From contig NZ_VCNP01000003.1 in NCBI RefSeq assembly GCF_006782915.1, positions 20,585 through 84,584 of the forward strand: a DNA stretch of 64,000 bases, read 5' to 3'. Of the stretch, positions 23,375 to 31,631 are shown piece by piece. Positions within the stretch are counted from its first letter, which is position 1, and each line of letters begins with the position of its first letter. The position numbers were made by a program, and so were the translations under genes. The notes below the pieces were generated by a model. The model had not been told where the DNA came from. It worked only from the letters and a program-made list of their open reading frames with translations, and did not search any database. The DNA comes from Streptomyces calvus. GTDB taxonomy: Bacteria; Actinomycetota; Actinomycetes; Streptomycetales; Streptomycetaceae.

Positions 23375-24199
23375 ATGGGCAACTCAGGCACCCCGACAGG
23401 TCGGGCCGGCTCGCCGCCTGCCGCCTCCACCGGGGAGCGCGGTCTTCACCTCGCCATCTCCGGCACGTACTCCAGCGGCAAGAGCACCACGACCGAGGCA
23501 CTGTCGATAGCGACCGGCATCCCGCGCACACACGCCATGACCTCCCGCGAGATCCTCATGGACCTCGTCCCGGGCAAACAGGTCCAGGAGCTCAGCGCGT
23601 CGGAGCTGACGATGCTCGGACTGCGGCGGCTCGAGGAGCGCATCCACCACGAGGCAGGCCAGGGACCGTTCATCTCGGACGGCTCGGTGATCCACGAGTG
23701 GGTCTACGGCGAGGCACGGATGCGGGTCGGCATCAACCCGGGTGCCAACTTCCTCCTGAAGACGGTGAAGAACATCGCCGGGCTGCCGGTGAAACGGTTC
23801 TACCGGCAGTACATGCACGCGTACGGGGCCGTCACCAAGGCCCGTGCCAAGCGCATCTACGACGCCTACGTGCACCTCCCGGTCGAGTTCACGATGAAGA
23901 CCGACGGCCACCGGCCGGTCTCCGAGAAGTTCCGGAAGCTGTCCGACGACCTTCTCATCGAGACCCTCGAGGAGTTGGAGATCCCGTACCACGTCGTGGG
24001 CGGCAGTGTCCGTGAACGCGTGGAGCGGATCGTCGAGATCTTCGACCTGCCCCTGGTGATGCCGCTGGACGAAGCCATCGACCGGGCCGACGTCCGAGTG
24101 CGGCAGGCGATCGAAGTCCTGGAACAGGACGACCGGTTCCACGAGGCACAGCGCACCAAATCCCTGCGCCGACGCATCTCGTACGCGCTGCGCTTCTGA
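23375..24199 (+). CDS. P-loop ATPase/kinase-like protein of the AvrD operon
   Basis: 274 aa. The Walker A motif GTYSSGKST is at residues 30-38 and begins the first strand (LHLAISG), followed by FISDGSVIHEWVYGEARMRVG where a Walker-B-like Asp occurs. The overall pattern resembles the AAA_28/NadR-kinase group of ATP-binding proteins. It follows the reductase by 117 bases on the same strand and is followed by a strong terminator, so it is likely the last gene of the unit. It could phosphorylate a small-molecule intermediate, but this is inference. Confidence 0.75.
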   Translation: MGNSGTPTGRAGSPPAASTGERGLHLAISGTYSSGKSTTTEALSIATGIPRTHAMTSREILMDLVPGKQVQELSASELTMLGLRRLEERIHHEAGQGPFISDGSVIHEWVYGEARMRVGINPGANFLLKTVKNIAGLPVKRFYRQYMHAYGAVTKARAKRIYDAYVHLPVEFTMKTDGHRPVSEKFRKLSDDLLIETLEELEIPYHVVGGSVRERVERIVEIFDLPLVMPLDEAIDRADVRVRQAIEVLEQDDRFHEAQRTKSLRRRISYALRF

Positions 24200-24226
24200 C
24201 CACGCGCGGGTGAACGATCCCGTGGA

Positions 24227-24269
24227 CCCGCCGTCCACGTGACCACACCCGTGGTGCGTGGACGGCGGG
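24227..24269. terminator. Bidirectional terminator between the AvrD and taurine operons
   Basis: Perfect 13-bp outer stem CCCGCCGTCCACG / CGTGGACGGCGGG enclosing a second stem ACCAC / GTGGT. It sits between convergent genes. Confidence 0.8.
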
Positions 24270-24327
24270 CCGGAGGCCGTTCATGGGCTCGGCCGCCACG
24301 GCCGACCCCGCGCGCGGCCGCGCGGGG

Positions 24328-25212
24328 TCAGCGGGCGGCGGTGGCGGGGCCGACCGGAGTGTCCCCGCGCAGCGTGATGCGGTGCATGACGCGGTGCCGG
24401 TCACCGTAGTCGCGGTTGGCGTAGTGGGCGGTGCTGCGGTTGTCCCACAGCGCGACGTCGCCCGGCTGCCAGCGGTGCCGCACGACGTGCTCGGGCTTGG
24501 TGAGGTGGGCGTACAGGATGTCGAGGATGCCGCGGCTCTCGTGCTCCGAGACTCCCACGATGTGCGAGGTGAAGCCGGGGTTCACGAACAGGCCCTTGCG
24601 TCCGCTCTCGGGGTGCACCCGCACCACCGGATGCTCCACCGGCGTCAGCTGGGTGAACACCTCGCCCTCCCACAGGTTGCCGCGGCCCTGCCGGCGCTGG
24701 GCCAGGTAGTAGCCGAACTCGCGGGTGCCGTCGTGGACGGCGGTCAGCGTGTCGACGTACGCCCGCAGGCCCGGCGACAACGACTCGTAGGCGAGCTGGC
24801 TGTCGGCCCAGTTGGTGTCGCCGCCGTTGGGCGGCAGCACCACGGCCCGCAGCACGGAGATCGCCGGGGGCGTGCGCACGAACGTCACGTCCGTGTGCCA
24901 CACGTCGGCGAACCCGTTGTCCTGGCTGTCCAGGGAGTACACCTCGGGTGCCACGTCACCGGAGTCGTGGACGGGATGCCCGACGGTGACCTCGCCCAGG
25001 CGCCTGCCGAAGTCGATCTGCGCGGCGTCGTCGAGACCGTGCTGGCCGCGCACGAACAGCACCTTGTACCTGACGAGTGCTTCGCGCACGGCGAGGACCT
25101 GGTCGTCGTCGAGGCGGCCGAGGTCGATGCCGTGGATCTCGGCGCCGAAGTGCGGGCCGAGTTCGGTGACCGGCAGGGTCGTCGCGGTGGGCCGATCGCT
25201 GAGGATGCTCAT
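24328..25212 (-). CDS. tauD: TauD/TfdA-family 2-oxoglutarate-dependent dioxygenase
   Basis: 294 aa from ATG at 25212, with GGAAGGA 9 bases upstream. The iron facial triad is His106 and Asp108 (FADVWHTDVTF) plus His263 (WDNRSTAHYA). Arg274/Arg278 in DRHRVMHRITLRG bind 2-oxoglutarate. The family oxidises taurine to an unstable product that releases sulfite, or cleaves related sulfonates and alkyl sulfates. It is the last gene of a permease-binding protein-ATPase-dioxygenase operon, which supports sulfonate sulfur scavenging. Taurine versus other sulfonates cannot be decided from sequence. Confidence 0.88.
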   Translation of the reverse strand: MSILSDRPTATTLPVTELGPHFGAEIHGIDLGRLDDDQVLAVREALVRYKVLFVRGQHGLDDAAQIDFGRRLGEVTVGHPVHDSGDVAPEVYSLDSQDNGFADVWHTDVTFVRTPPAISVLRAVVLPPNGGDTNWADSQLAYESLSPGLRAYVDTLTAVHDGTREFGYYLAQRRQGRGNLWEGEVFTQLTPVEHPVVRVHPESGRKGLFVNPGFTSHIVGVSEHESRGILDILYAHLTKPEHVVRHRWQPGDVALWDNRSTAHYANRDYGDRHRVMHRITLRGDTPVGPATAAR

Positions 25213-25241
25213 CCGTTGGTGTCCTTCCGTGTGATACGGGA

Positions 25242-26060
25242 TCAGGCCGCCGCTGCGGCCTTGACGGCGTGGGAGACGTGCGTGCGCAGCTCGGCGAACT
25301 CCGGGGAGCCGCGCAGCTCTTCGGCGCCGATGTCGCCGCGGGGCAGGGTGATCGGCAGGTCGAGGGCGACGGTGCCCGGGCTCCTCGTCAGCACGACGAT
25401 GCGGGAGCCGAGGAAGACCGCCTCGTCTGCCGAGTGCGTCACGAACACCGTGGTCCGTCCGGTGCGGTCGGTCACCCGGCGGACGTCCTCCTGCAGCCGC
25501 TCCCGGGTCAGCGCGTCCAGCGCCGCGAACGGTTCGTCGAGGAGGAGGAGCGGGTTCTCGGCGGCGAGCGCCCGGGCGATGGCGACGCGTTGCTGCTGGC
25601 CGCCGGAGATCTCCCAGACACGCCGCTTCTCGGTGCCCTCCAGGCCGACCCGGCCCAGCAGTTCCGCGCGGCACCGCGGCCACAGCGCGCGGTCCACGCC
25701 CGCGTACCGCAGTGCCAGGTCGATGTTGCCGCGCACGGTCCGCCACGGGAACAACCGCGGTGTCTGGAACACCACTCCGGCCGTCCTGCCGGGTCGTGGC
25801 CCGGTCCCGGAGACCCGCACCGAGCCGTGAGTGGGCTGCTCGAACCCGGCGATCAGCCGCAACAGGGTGCTCTTGCCGCAGCCGGAGGCGCCGACCAGCA
25901 CCAGGAACTCCCCCGCCGGCACGGTCAGGTCGACCGGGCCGACGGCGGTGAGCGCCTCGCCGCCCCGGCCGTACCGGTGGGTGACGTGGTCGAGTCGGAC
26001 GGCCCCGGCACCGGCGGCGTCCGCCTCGTCCCGGGAGGCGGTGAGCTCATGCGACGGCAC
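25242..26060 (-). CDS. Sulfonate ABC transporter ATP-binding protein (TauB/SsuB type)
   Basis: 272 aa. Walker A GASGCGKST, Q-loop VVFQTPRLFPWRTVRGN, signature ISGGQQQRVAIARAL, Walker B LLLLDEPFAALDAL and switch His in VFVTHSADEAVFLGSR are all intact. The FPWRTV segment after the Q-loop is typical of nitrate/sulfonate/taurine importers. Its start overlaps the end of the binding-protein gene by 14 bases. It energises the permease encoded at 27136-28011. Confidence 0.92.
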   Translation of the reverse strand: MPSHELTASRDEADAAGAGAVRLDHVTHRYGRGGEALTAVGPVDLTVPAGEFLVLVGASGCGKSTLLRLIAGFEQPTHGSVRVSGTGPRPGRTAGVVFQTPRLFPWRTVRGNIDLALRYAGVDRALWPRCRAELLGRVGLEGTEKRRVWEISGGQQQRVAIARALAAENPLLLLDEPFAALDALTRERLQEDVRRVTDRTGRTTVFVTHSADEAVFLGSRIVVLTRSPGTVALDLPITLPRGDIGAEELRGSPEFAELRTHVSHAVKAAAAA

Positions 26061-27099
26061 GGGACAACCCCTTGAGGTAGAAGGCCTTGCGGACGACGTC
26101 CTCGGACGGTGCGACGTCGATCTGCCGCTGGTCGGCGAGGAACCGGCCGGTGTCGGTGACGTAGGTGAGGAGCTTGCCCGGGCGGCCGTCGGTGCCGAGC
26201 CAGTCGGCGGAGGCCACCTGCTCCGGGCTGAGGAACACGCCCTGCTTCAGCTGTGCCCTGGCGTCCGCGGTGCTGATGCCCAGTTCGGCCGCGACGGCCT
26301 CGACGGATCCTTCGGGGTCGGACGTGAGCAGGCGCAGGGCTTCGGCCTCCGCCTTGCGCCAGGCGTCGATGGCTCCCGGGTCCTTTGCGATCAGGTCGTC
26401 CGAGACGACGGCGAGGTCGAGGGTGGGTCTGCCCGCTCCGCCGGTCTCCTTGCTGCTGGTGAGCTGGGTGCCGGTCCGGCGCAGTTCGTCCAGGGTCGGC
26501 AGCCAGACGTAGGCGGCGTCGATGTCGCCGCGCTGCCAGGCGGCGAGGACGGCCTGCGGCTGCAGGTCGACGAGCTTCACGTCGGCCGGCTCGAGCCCGG
26601 CGATCTCCAGTGCGGCCAGCAGGCTGTAGTGCGAGGTGGAGGCGAACGGCGTGCCGATCGTTCTGCCCTTGAGTCCGGCGACGTCGGAGACACCGGTGTC
26701 CTTGCGCACCACCAGGGCCTCGTTCTCCCCCGCGACGTCGAGGATCCAGGCGACCTTGTACGGGATCGGCGAACTGCCGGACACTCCGCGGGCGAACGGA
26801 CTGGAGCCGAGGGCGGCGATGTCGAGGGATCTGCCGAGGAACGCCTGGTTGACGCCGGCACCGGAGTCGAACTTGATCCAGGTGATCGTGTGGTCGGGCA
26901 GGGCCTTCTCCAGCAGCCTCTTGTTCTTCACCAGCAAGTCGCCGCTGGGGAAGGCGAAATAGCCGATGCGCAACCGCTTCGCACCGCCGGACGGGGAGGT
27001 TCCGGTGTCGGAGGAGCAGCCGGTGACGGCCGCTGAGGCGGCGGCCAGGGCGCCGGCGAGAAGGAGACGGCGGGACGGGCTGTGCGGGAGACGGGTCAT
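26047..27099 (-). CDS. Sulfonate ABC transporter substrate-binding lipoprotein (TauA/SsuA type)
   Basis: 350 aa. A lipoprotein signal (RRLLLAGALAAASAAVTGC, lipidated Cys28) is followed by the NMT1/SBP_bac-type fold: LRIGYFAFPSGDLLVKNKRLLEK, TITWIKFDSGAGVNQAFLG, DIAALGSSPFARG, and VDLQPQAVLAAWQRGDIDAAY with VWLPTLDELRRTG. These are hallmarks of the taurine/alkanesulfonate/nitrate binding group. It delivers substrate to the permease on the outer membrane face. Gene order is permease, binding protein, ATPase, dioxygenase. Confidence 0.92.
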   Translation of the reverse strand: MTRLPHSPSRRLLLAGALAAASAAVTGCSSDTGTSPSGGAKRLRIGYFAFPSGDLLVKNKRLLEKALPDHTITWIKFDSGAGVNQAFLGRSLDIAALGSSPFARGVSGSSPIPYKVAWILDVAGENEALVVRKDTGVSDVAGLKGRTIGTPFASTSHYSLLAALEIAGLEPADVKLVDLQPQAVLAAWQRGDIDAAYVWLPTLDELRRTGTQLTSSKETGGAGRPTLDLAVVSDDLIAKDPGAIDAWRKAEAEALRLLTSDPEGSVEAVAAELGISTADARAQLKQGVFLSPEQVASADWLGTDGRPGKLLTYVTDTGRFLADQRQIDVAPSEDVVRKAFYLKGLSRAVA

Positions 27100-27135
27100 G
27101 GCGGAGCCGTTTCTGTTCGCAGGGAGGTGAGGGTT

Positions 27136-28011
27136 CTACGCGCGACCGCGCCAGGGGACGACGGCGCGTTCGAGCCGCAGGAGCAGGCCGTCGATGATCA
27201 GGCCGGAGACACCGATGGTGAAGATACCGACCAGTACGACGGGCGTGTTGTTGTAGTTGGCGGCGTCCTTGACCATGCCGCCGATGCCGGGCAGGCCGTT
27301 GACCAACTCGGCCGCGACGAGGGAGGAGTAGGCCACGCCGACGGCGAGCCGGACCCCGGTGAGCGTCTCCGGCAGGGCGGACGGCACGACGACGTCCCTG
27401 ACGACGTCCCACCGTGACCCGCCGAGTGCCCGGGCCGCCTCGATCAGGCTCTTGGGCACGGCCGCGACGGCGGTGGTGGTGGAGACCGCGACGGGCGGGA
27501 ACGCCGCCACCGCCAGCAGGGTGACCTTCGGTTCCTCGTTGATGCCCAGCCAGATGACGAGCAGCGAGAAGTACGCCAGCGGCGGCAGCGTCCGCAGGAA
27601 GGTGATCCAGGGTTCGAACAGTGCGCGCAGCCGGCCGACGGTGCCCATGAGCAGCCCGAACAGCACTCCGAGTGCGATGCCGATGCCGCCTCCGATCGCG
27701 ATGCGGCGCAGGCTGATGCCCAGGTGCTCGACGAGGGTGGTGCCGTTGTAGCCGCGTACGCCGTCACGGGTGGTGGACACGGTGACGAAGGCGTCCCACA
27801 CCTTGGCCGGTGGCGGAACGAGTGTGTCGCTCCACGTACCGCTCGCGGCCAGCAGCTGCCACGCGACGAGGAACAGCAGCAGCGAGCCGAGCGGCAGCGC
27901 GGCATGGCGCACACGCGCCCACGTCCTCCCCGCCGGGAGAGGGCGTTCGGGCGGGACGTCGGCGCGTGCGGCCGGGGCATCGGGCCTGGACGGACGAGAG
28001 GTTGTGGACAT
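27136..28011 (-). CDS. Sulfonate ABC transporter permease (TauC/SsuC type)
   Basis: 291 aa from ATG at 28011, chosen because GGAGG lies 7 bases upstream. Six membrane helices are expected. The EAA loop, where the ATPase docks, reads EAARALGGSRWDVVRDVVVPSALPETLTGVR in sequence order. The first helix is LPLGSLLLFLVAWQLLAASG. It is the first protein gene after the Cys-Cys leader peptide, so expression is probably tied to cysteine supply. Confidence 0.92.
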   Translation of the reverse strand: MSTTSRPSRPDAPAARADVPPERPLPAGRTWARVRHAALPLGSLLLFLVAWQLLAASGTWSDTLVPPPAKVWDAFVTVSTTRDGVRGYNGTTLVEHLGISLRRIAIGGGIGIALGVLFGLLMGTVGRLRALFEPWITFLRTLPPLAYFSLLVIWLGINEEPKVTLLAVAAFPPVAVSTTTAVAAVPKSLIEAARALGGSRWDVVRDVVVPSALPETLTGVRLAVGVAYSSLVAAELVNGLPGIGGMVKDAANYNNTPVVLVGIFTIGVSGLIIDGLLLRLERAVVPWRGRA

Positions 28012-28109
28012 GGGGCGTCCTCCGTGGGGCGCCGGGACATGAGCAGCTGCCGTCGACGGGCAGGGACGGCCGGCCCCGAGCAGAAGTGAGGGCGAACGAA
28101 GCGAGAGGG

Positions 28110-28128
28110 GCACCCTGCGTCGGGGTGC
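28110..28128 (-). promoter_or_regulatory. Hairpin between leader peptide and permease gene
   Basis: GCACCC-N7-GGGTGC, with a second small dyad GGTGA-TG-TCACC about 40 bases upstream on the minus strand. These could be the alternative structures of a leader-peptide switch. Confidence 0.35.
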
Positions 28129-28192
28129 GCGAACGGCCCCCGCCGGGTGACATCACCGGACGACGGGGCGCGTGGGGATCAGAAAGACTCGA

Positions 28193-28264
28193 TCAACAAC
28201 AGGACGAGCCCGCGCGTCGGCACAGGTCGATGACCAGGCGTCGCACCAGGGGCTCGGAAATCAT
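28193..28264 (-). CDS. Cysteine-ending leader peptide of the taurine/sulfonate operon
   Basis: 23 codons: MISEPLVRRLVIDL then CRRAGSSCC and TGA. The core LVxRLVxDL and the terminal Cys-Cys match the short Cys-rich leader peptides known upstream of sulfur-assimilation operons in actinobacteria. The promoter (-35 TTGGTG, 17 bases, -10 TAGAAA) places the transcription start at or next to the ATG, so the peptide would be translated from a leaderless mRNA. Stalling at the Cys codons under cysteine limitation would be the switch. The permease starts 181 bases downstream of the stop. Confidence 0.72.
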   Translation of the reverse strand: MISEPLVRRLVIDLCRRAGSSCC

Positions 28265-28271
28265 GGGGCCA

Positions 28272-28300
28272 TTTCTACAGCAGCCCCGGCTCCGCACCAA
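28272..28300 (-). promoter_or_regulatory. Promoter of the leader peptide-sulfonate operon
   Basis: On the minus strand TTGGTG (28295-28300), spacer of exactly 17 bases, TAGAAA (28272-28277), then 7 bases to the leader ATG. Confidence 0.65.
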
Positions 28301-28488
28301 GATGGCGTCCACTTACTGGAACGGAGTGTCCACGGGAAGGTGATCGGTGCCCGGGCATGTCCCCACTCAACGGTTGATCTCGGTGGTCGCGCGGGTCGGT
28401 TGCTGCTCGGGGTGAGGTGACCGTCGAAGGTGTACGGCATTCGGCGGCGGCCCGGTCCTCGGGCCCGTCGGCGCGGACCGCCGCGAGC

Positions 28489-28534
28489 GCCTCTGGCCGG
28501 CGGGAACGAGGTTGCGTTCCGACCGGCCAGAGGC
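28489..28534. terminator. Strong terminator downstream of the APC permease gene
   Basis: Perfect 12-bp stem GCCTCTGGCCGG / CCGGCCAGAGGC with an inner GGAACG / CGTTCC stem. It lies 54 bases past the permease stop on the minus strand. Confidence 0.78.
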
Positions 28535-28588
28535 ACTTTCCGCGCGGCCGGCCGTCCGCCGGACGGCCCGCCTCGTGACAGCGCGGGG

Positions 28589-29941
28589 CTAGGACCCCGT
28601 ACCGGTCGACTGCTCGTCGTCGGGCCGGAGTTCGGGTGCGGGACGGCGGAATCCCTTGGTGATGACGGCGAGGTAGACGATGCCGATGGCGATCCAGCCG
28701 AGTCCGAGTTCGGTCGCGGTGGTGCCGAGTTGGGTGATCAGGTAGATGTCGACGGTGGCGCCGGCCAGGGGCAGGAGCACGAAGCCGAGGAGTGCGGGGC
28801 GGCTGCCGGAGCGGTACTGCCGTACGGCGTGGGCGATGACGCAGACGTTGACCACGGTGAAGCCCAGGAAGGCGCCGAAGTTGATGAACGAGGTGGCGTC
28901 GGCGAGGGTCAGGTTGGTCGCCAGGAGCGCGATCGCGGCCACGATGAGCACGTTCGGCACCGGGGTGAGCAGTTTGCTGTGCAGACGCCCGAAGACGGGG
29001 CGGGGAAGGACGTTGTCACGGCCCATGACGAACATCAGGCGGCTGGTGCTGGCCTGAATGGCCACGCAGGAGGCGAAACCGCCGAGCATGGTGATGATGT
29101 TCGCGATGTCGGCGAAGCCCTGGCCGCCGACGAGTGTGGAGACGGCGTACCCGGCCGACGACTCGTCGGCGAAGGTGCCGCCGGGGTGGGCCCACTGCAT
29201 CACGAAGGAGAGCGCCACGAAGATCACGCCTCCCGCGAGCACGGTGAGGACGATGCCGTGCGGGATGGTGCGCTGCGGGTCCCGGGCCTCTTCGCTGAGT
29301 GTGCTGACGGCGTCGAAGCCGAGGAAGGCGTAGGCGGCGACGGCGGCGGCCGCGGTGACGGCGGAGATGCTGGTGCTGCCGTTCCAGAGCGCGTGTCCGG
29401 CCGTTGTGGCTCCGCCGTGGCCGAGGCCGTAGTGGACGCACAGGACGAGAAGCACCAGCAGGCAGCCGGTGACGGCGATCAGCAGGGTCTTGTTGACCTT
29501 GTCGGCCACCTTGAGGCCTATGACGTTGACGGCGGTGGCCAGCACGATGTTGATCACCAGCCAGAGCCACTGCGGCACGGACGGGTACTGCGCGTGCAGG
29601 TAGATCGACTGCACCAGGAAGGCCACCATGGGCAGGAACAAGTAGTCCAGGAGCATGGCCCAGCCGGCCAGGAAGCCGAACCGTGAGTCGAGCATGCGCC
29701 GGGCGTAGGTGTAGACGGACCCGGAGGACGGGATGATCCGGGCCATCTTGGCGTAGCTGAGGCCGGTGAGCAGCATCGCGCCGGTGGCGACGAGGTAGGC
29801 GGTGGGGGCGGCGCCTTCGCTGGTTGCGGCGATGACGCCGAAGGTCGAGGTGACGACGGCCGGGGCCATGTAGGCGAGGCCGAACAGGACGATGGAGAGG
29901 AGACCGAGGTTGCCTCTCATGCGGGTGGGCTGATCGGTCAT
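28589..29941 (-). CDS. APC-superfamily amino acid/amine permease
   Basis: 450 aa with about 12 hydrophobic segments. The first helix GLLSIVLFGLAYMAPAVVTSTFGV and the segment IIPSSGSVYTYARRML are typical of the APC family, as are FLGFDAVSTLSEEARDPQRTIP and GRDNVLPRPVFGRLH. The family imports amino acids or amines with protons. Its ATG overlaps the upstream hydrolase stop (ATGA). Pairing with a nitrilase-type hydrolase suggests uptake of the amide or amine substrate or product of that enzyme. Confidence 0.92.
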   Translation of the reverse strand: MTDQPTRMRGNLGLLSIVLFGLAYMAPAVVTSTFGVIAATSEGAAPTAYLVATGAMLLTGLSYAKMARIIPSSGSVYTYARRMLDSRFGFLAGWAMLLDYLFLPMVAFLVQSIYLHAQYPSVPQWLWLVINIVLATAVNVIGLKVADKVNKTLLIAVTGCLLVLLVLCVHYGLGHGGATTAGHALWNGSTSISAVTAAAAVAAYAFLGFDAVSTLSEEARDPQRTIPHGIVLTVLAGGVIFVALSFVMQWAHPGGTFADESSAGYAVSTLVGGQGFADIANIITMLGGFASCVAIQASTSRLMFVMGRDNVLPRPVFGRLHSKLLTPVPNVLIVAAIALLATNLTLADATSFINFGAFLGFTVVNVCVIAHAVRQYRSGSRPALLGFVLLPLAGATVDIYLITQLGTTATELGLGWIAIGIVYLAVITKGFRRPAPELRPDDEQSTGTGS

Positions 29942-30846
29942 GGTGTGCTCTTTGCCGGGGAGGGGACAGAACCGGAACGGGTGCGGCCGCTCCAGGTGGC
30001 GGGGTCGATACGGCCCTGGTAGAGGGGCAGGTCGAGGGGGACGTCGTCGGGCCGGAACTGCTGCCAGGGGCGGTTCAGTGCCGCGGTGCCGAACTGCCGG
30101 ATGTTGCTCACCTCGTCGAGGTCGATGACGTCGGTGAGGGTCGTGTCACCGTCGGCCGGAGCCTGCGAGCGGACGGTACCGGAGGGGTCGACCAGCAGGC
30201 TGCGTCCGGCGCCCAGGGGGGCGGCGCAGTTGACGCTGGCGGTGAACACCTGGTTGACGATGGAGTTGGCCTGGGCGAGGACGATTTCCTGCGCCCGGTC
30301 GCTGGTCCCGGTCTCGACGAAGTTGAGCACCAGTTCCGCCCCCATCCACGCAAGGTGGCGGGTCGTCTCGGGAAACCAGGCGTCGTAGCAGATCGACAGG
30401 CCGATCCGGCCGACGCCGGGCATGTCGAAGACGGTGAACCCGGCGCCGGGAACCGTGGTCTCGTAGGGACGCCAGGGGAAGACCTTGCGGTAGGAGGCGA
30501 CCCGCTCGCCGCGCGGCGAGTACACGACGGCGGTGTTGTGGACACGGCCGTCGTCTCCGCGTTCGTAGACGCTGCCCGGGGCGAGCCACACCCCGAGGTC
30601 GGCGGCGATCCGCGCGAGCGCGGCGTCGCGCGGGCCGTCCAGCGGTTCGGCGGTGGCCTCCGGGAGGTCCGCGGGATCCAGCGGGGAGCCGCCCGGCGCA
30701 CCGCACAGGTGCAGCTCGGGATAGACGACCAGTGACTGTGCGGGCAGGTCCCGCGTACGCCGGGCGACATCGGCGGCGAAGCCGTCCAGGTCGTCGGCGG
30801 GGCGCCGGGGGGCCTGGACCAGAGCGAGGGGAAGGGGACGCGACAT
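29938..30846 (-). CDS. Carbon-nitrogen hydrolase (nitrilase superfamily)
   Basis: 302 aa. The catalytic triad is clear: Glu44 (VVYPELHLCG), Lys121 (ASYRKVFPW) and Cys153 (LSICYDAWFPE). The scaffold LVLNFVETGTSDRAQEIVLA and the early segment LALVQAPRRPADDLDGF fit aliphatic amidases and N-carbamoylase-like enzymes. It hydrolyses a C-N bond of an amide, carbamoyl compound or nitrile in the cytoplasm. It is the first gene of a two-gene operon with the APC permease and is divergent from a TetR gene across a palindromic operator. Confidence 0.9.
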   Translation of the reverse strand: MSRPLPLALVQAPRRPADDLDGFAADVARRTRDLPAQSLVVYPELHLCGAPGGSPLDPADLPEATAEPLDGPRDAALARIAADLGVWLAPGSVYERGDDGRVHNTAVVYSPRGERVASYRKVFPWRPYETTVPGAGFTVFDMPGVGRIGLSICYDAWFPETTRHLAWMGAELVLNFVETGTSDRAQEIVLAQANSIVNQVFTASVNCAAPLGAGRSLLVDPSGTVRSQAPADGDTTLTDVIDLDEVSNIRQFGTAALNRPWQQFRPDDVPLDLPLYQGRIDPATWSGRTRSGSVPSPAKSTP

Positions 30847-30867
30847 GGGGCACCAGGTGTGTGAGCG

Positions 30868-30898
30868 GATTAATTAAACGAAATTTAGTTAATGAATC
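30868..30898. promoter_or_regulatory. AT-rich palindromic operator between hydrolase and TetR genes
   Basis: GATTAATTAAAC (30868-30879) and GTTAATGAATC (30888-30898) form a near-perfect dyad in an otherwise GC-rich gap. It sits 22 bases before the hydrolase start and about 60 before the TetR start, well placed to control both directions. Confidence 0.65.
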
Positions 30899-30956
30899 TG
30901 CCGGGCGTCAATGGTCGGGGCCGGAAGAAGGGACCGCGTGTGCGAGCATGTGGACC

Positions 30957-31559
30957 ATGCCCCGACCGAGGAACCAGGCGGAGCGGCGCGCCCAGCTGAT
31001 CGACGCGGCCGCACGGGCCGTCATGAGCATCGGGGCGACAGCGGTCAAGCTGCGGGACGTGGCCGCAGAAGCGGACGTCACCCCGGCCTCCGTCCTCTAC
31101 TACTACTCCGACCTGCAAGAGCTCTTCTCAGCGGTCTTCGACCACGCCGCCGCGACCTACTTGGTCATCCGCAAGGATGCGATGGCGGCGGCCGAGGGGC
31201 CGGTGGAGCAGCTGCGGGCGTGCATCCACAGCGGGGTGCCCTGGCCGGGCAAGGGCGAGGAGAGCACTCGGCTGCTGTTCGAGCTCTTCCCCGTCGCACT
31301 GCGGAACGAAGCGGTCGCCCAGGCGCACCGGCTCTTCTTCGGCCGGCAGACCGAGCTGTACCGCCAGGTCCTCGCACACGGCCGGGACACCGGCGAGTTC
31401 GCGCTCACCGCGGAGCCCTTGGCGCTGGGCCGGTCCTTCGTCGCGCTGGAGGACGGCTACGCGATGGACCTGCTGGTGGGCACCGCGACAGCCGAGGAGA
31501 TCGAGGCACGGCTGTCCGCCCACGCCCGTGTGGTGACCGGTCACCCGGCCTTCGGCTAG
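30957..31559 (+). CDS. TetR-family transcriptional regulator
   Basis: 200 aa from ATG at 30957; an ATG at 30948 is equally possible. The N-terminal DNA-binding domain is NQAERRAQLIDAAARAVMSI, then the helix-turn-helix VKLRDVAAEADVTPASVLYYYSDLQELF. The C-terminal ligand domain carries VPWPGKGEESTRLLFELFPVALRNEAVAQ, related to the BetI-like C-terminal group. Divergent placement and the shared operator make it the likely repressor of the hydrolase-permease operon and of itself. Confidence 0.88.
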   Translation: MPRPRNQAERRAQLIDAAARAVMSIGATAVKLRDVAAEADVTPASVLYYYSDLQELFSAVFDHAAATYLVIRKDAMAAAEGPVEQLRACIHSGVPWPGKGEESTRLLFELFPVALRNEAVAQAHRLFFGRQTELYRQVLAHGRDTGEFALTAEPLALGRSFVALEDGYAMDLLVGTATAEEIEARLSAHARVVTGHPAFG

Positions 31560-31631
31560 CCAGGCGGTGTCCGGCGGATCATGCCGTGGTTGAGGCCGTC
31601 GAGACCCAGCTGACCCCAATAGAATCGCGGT

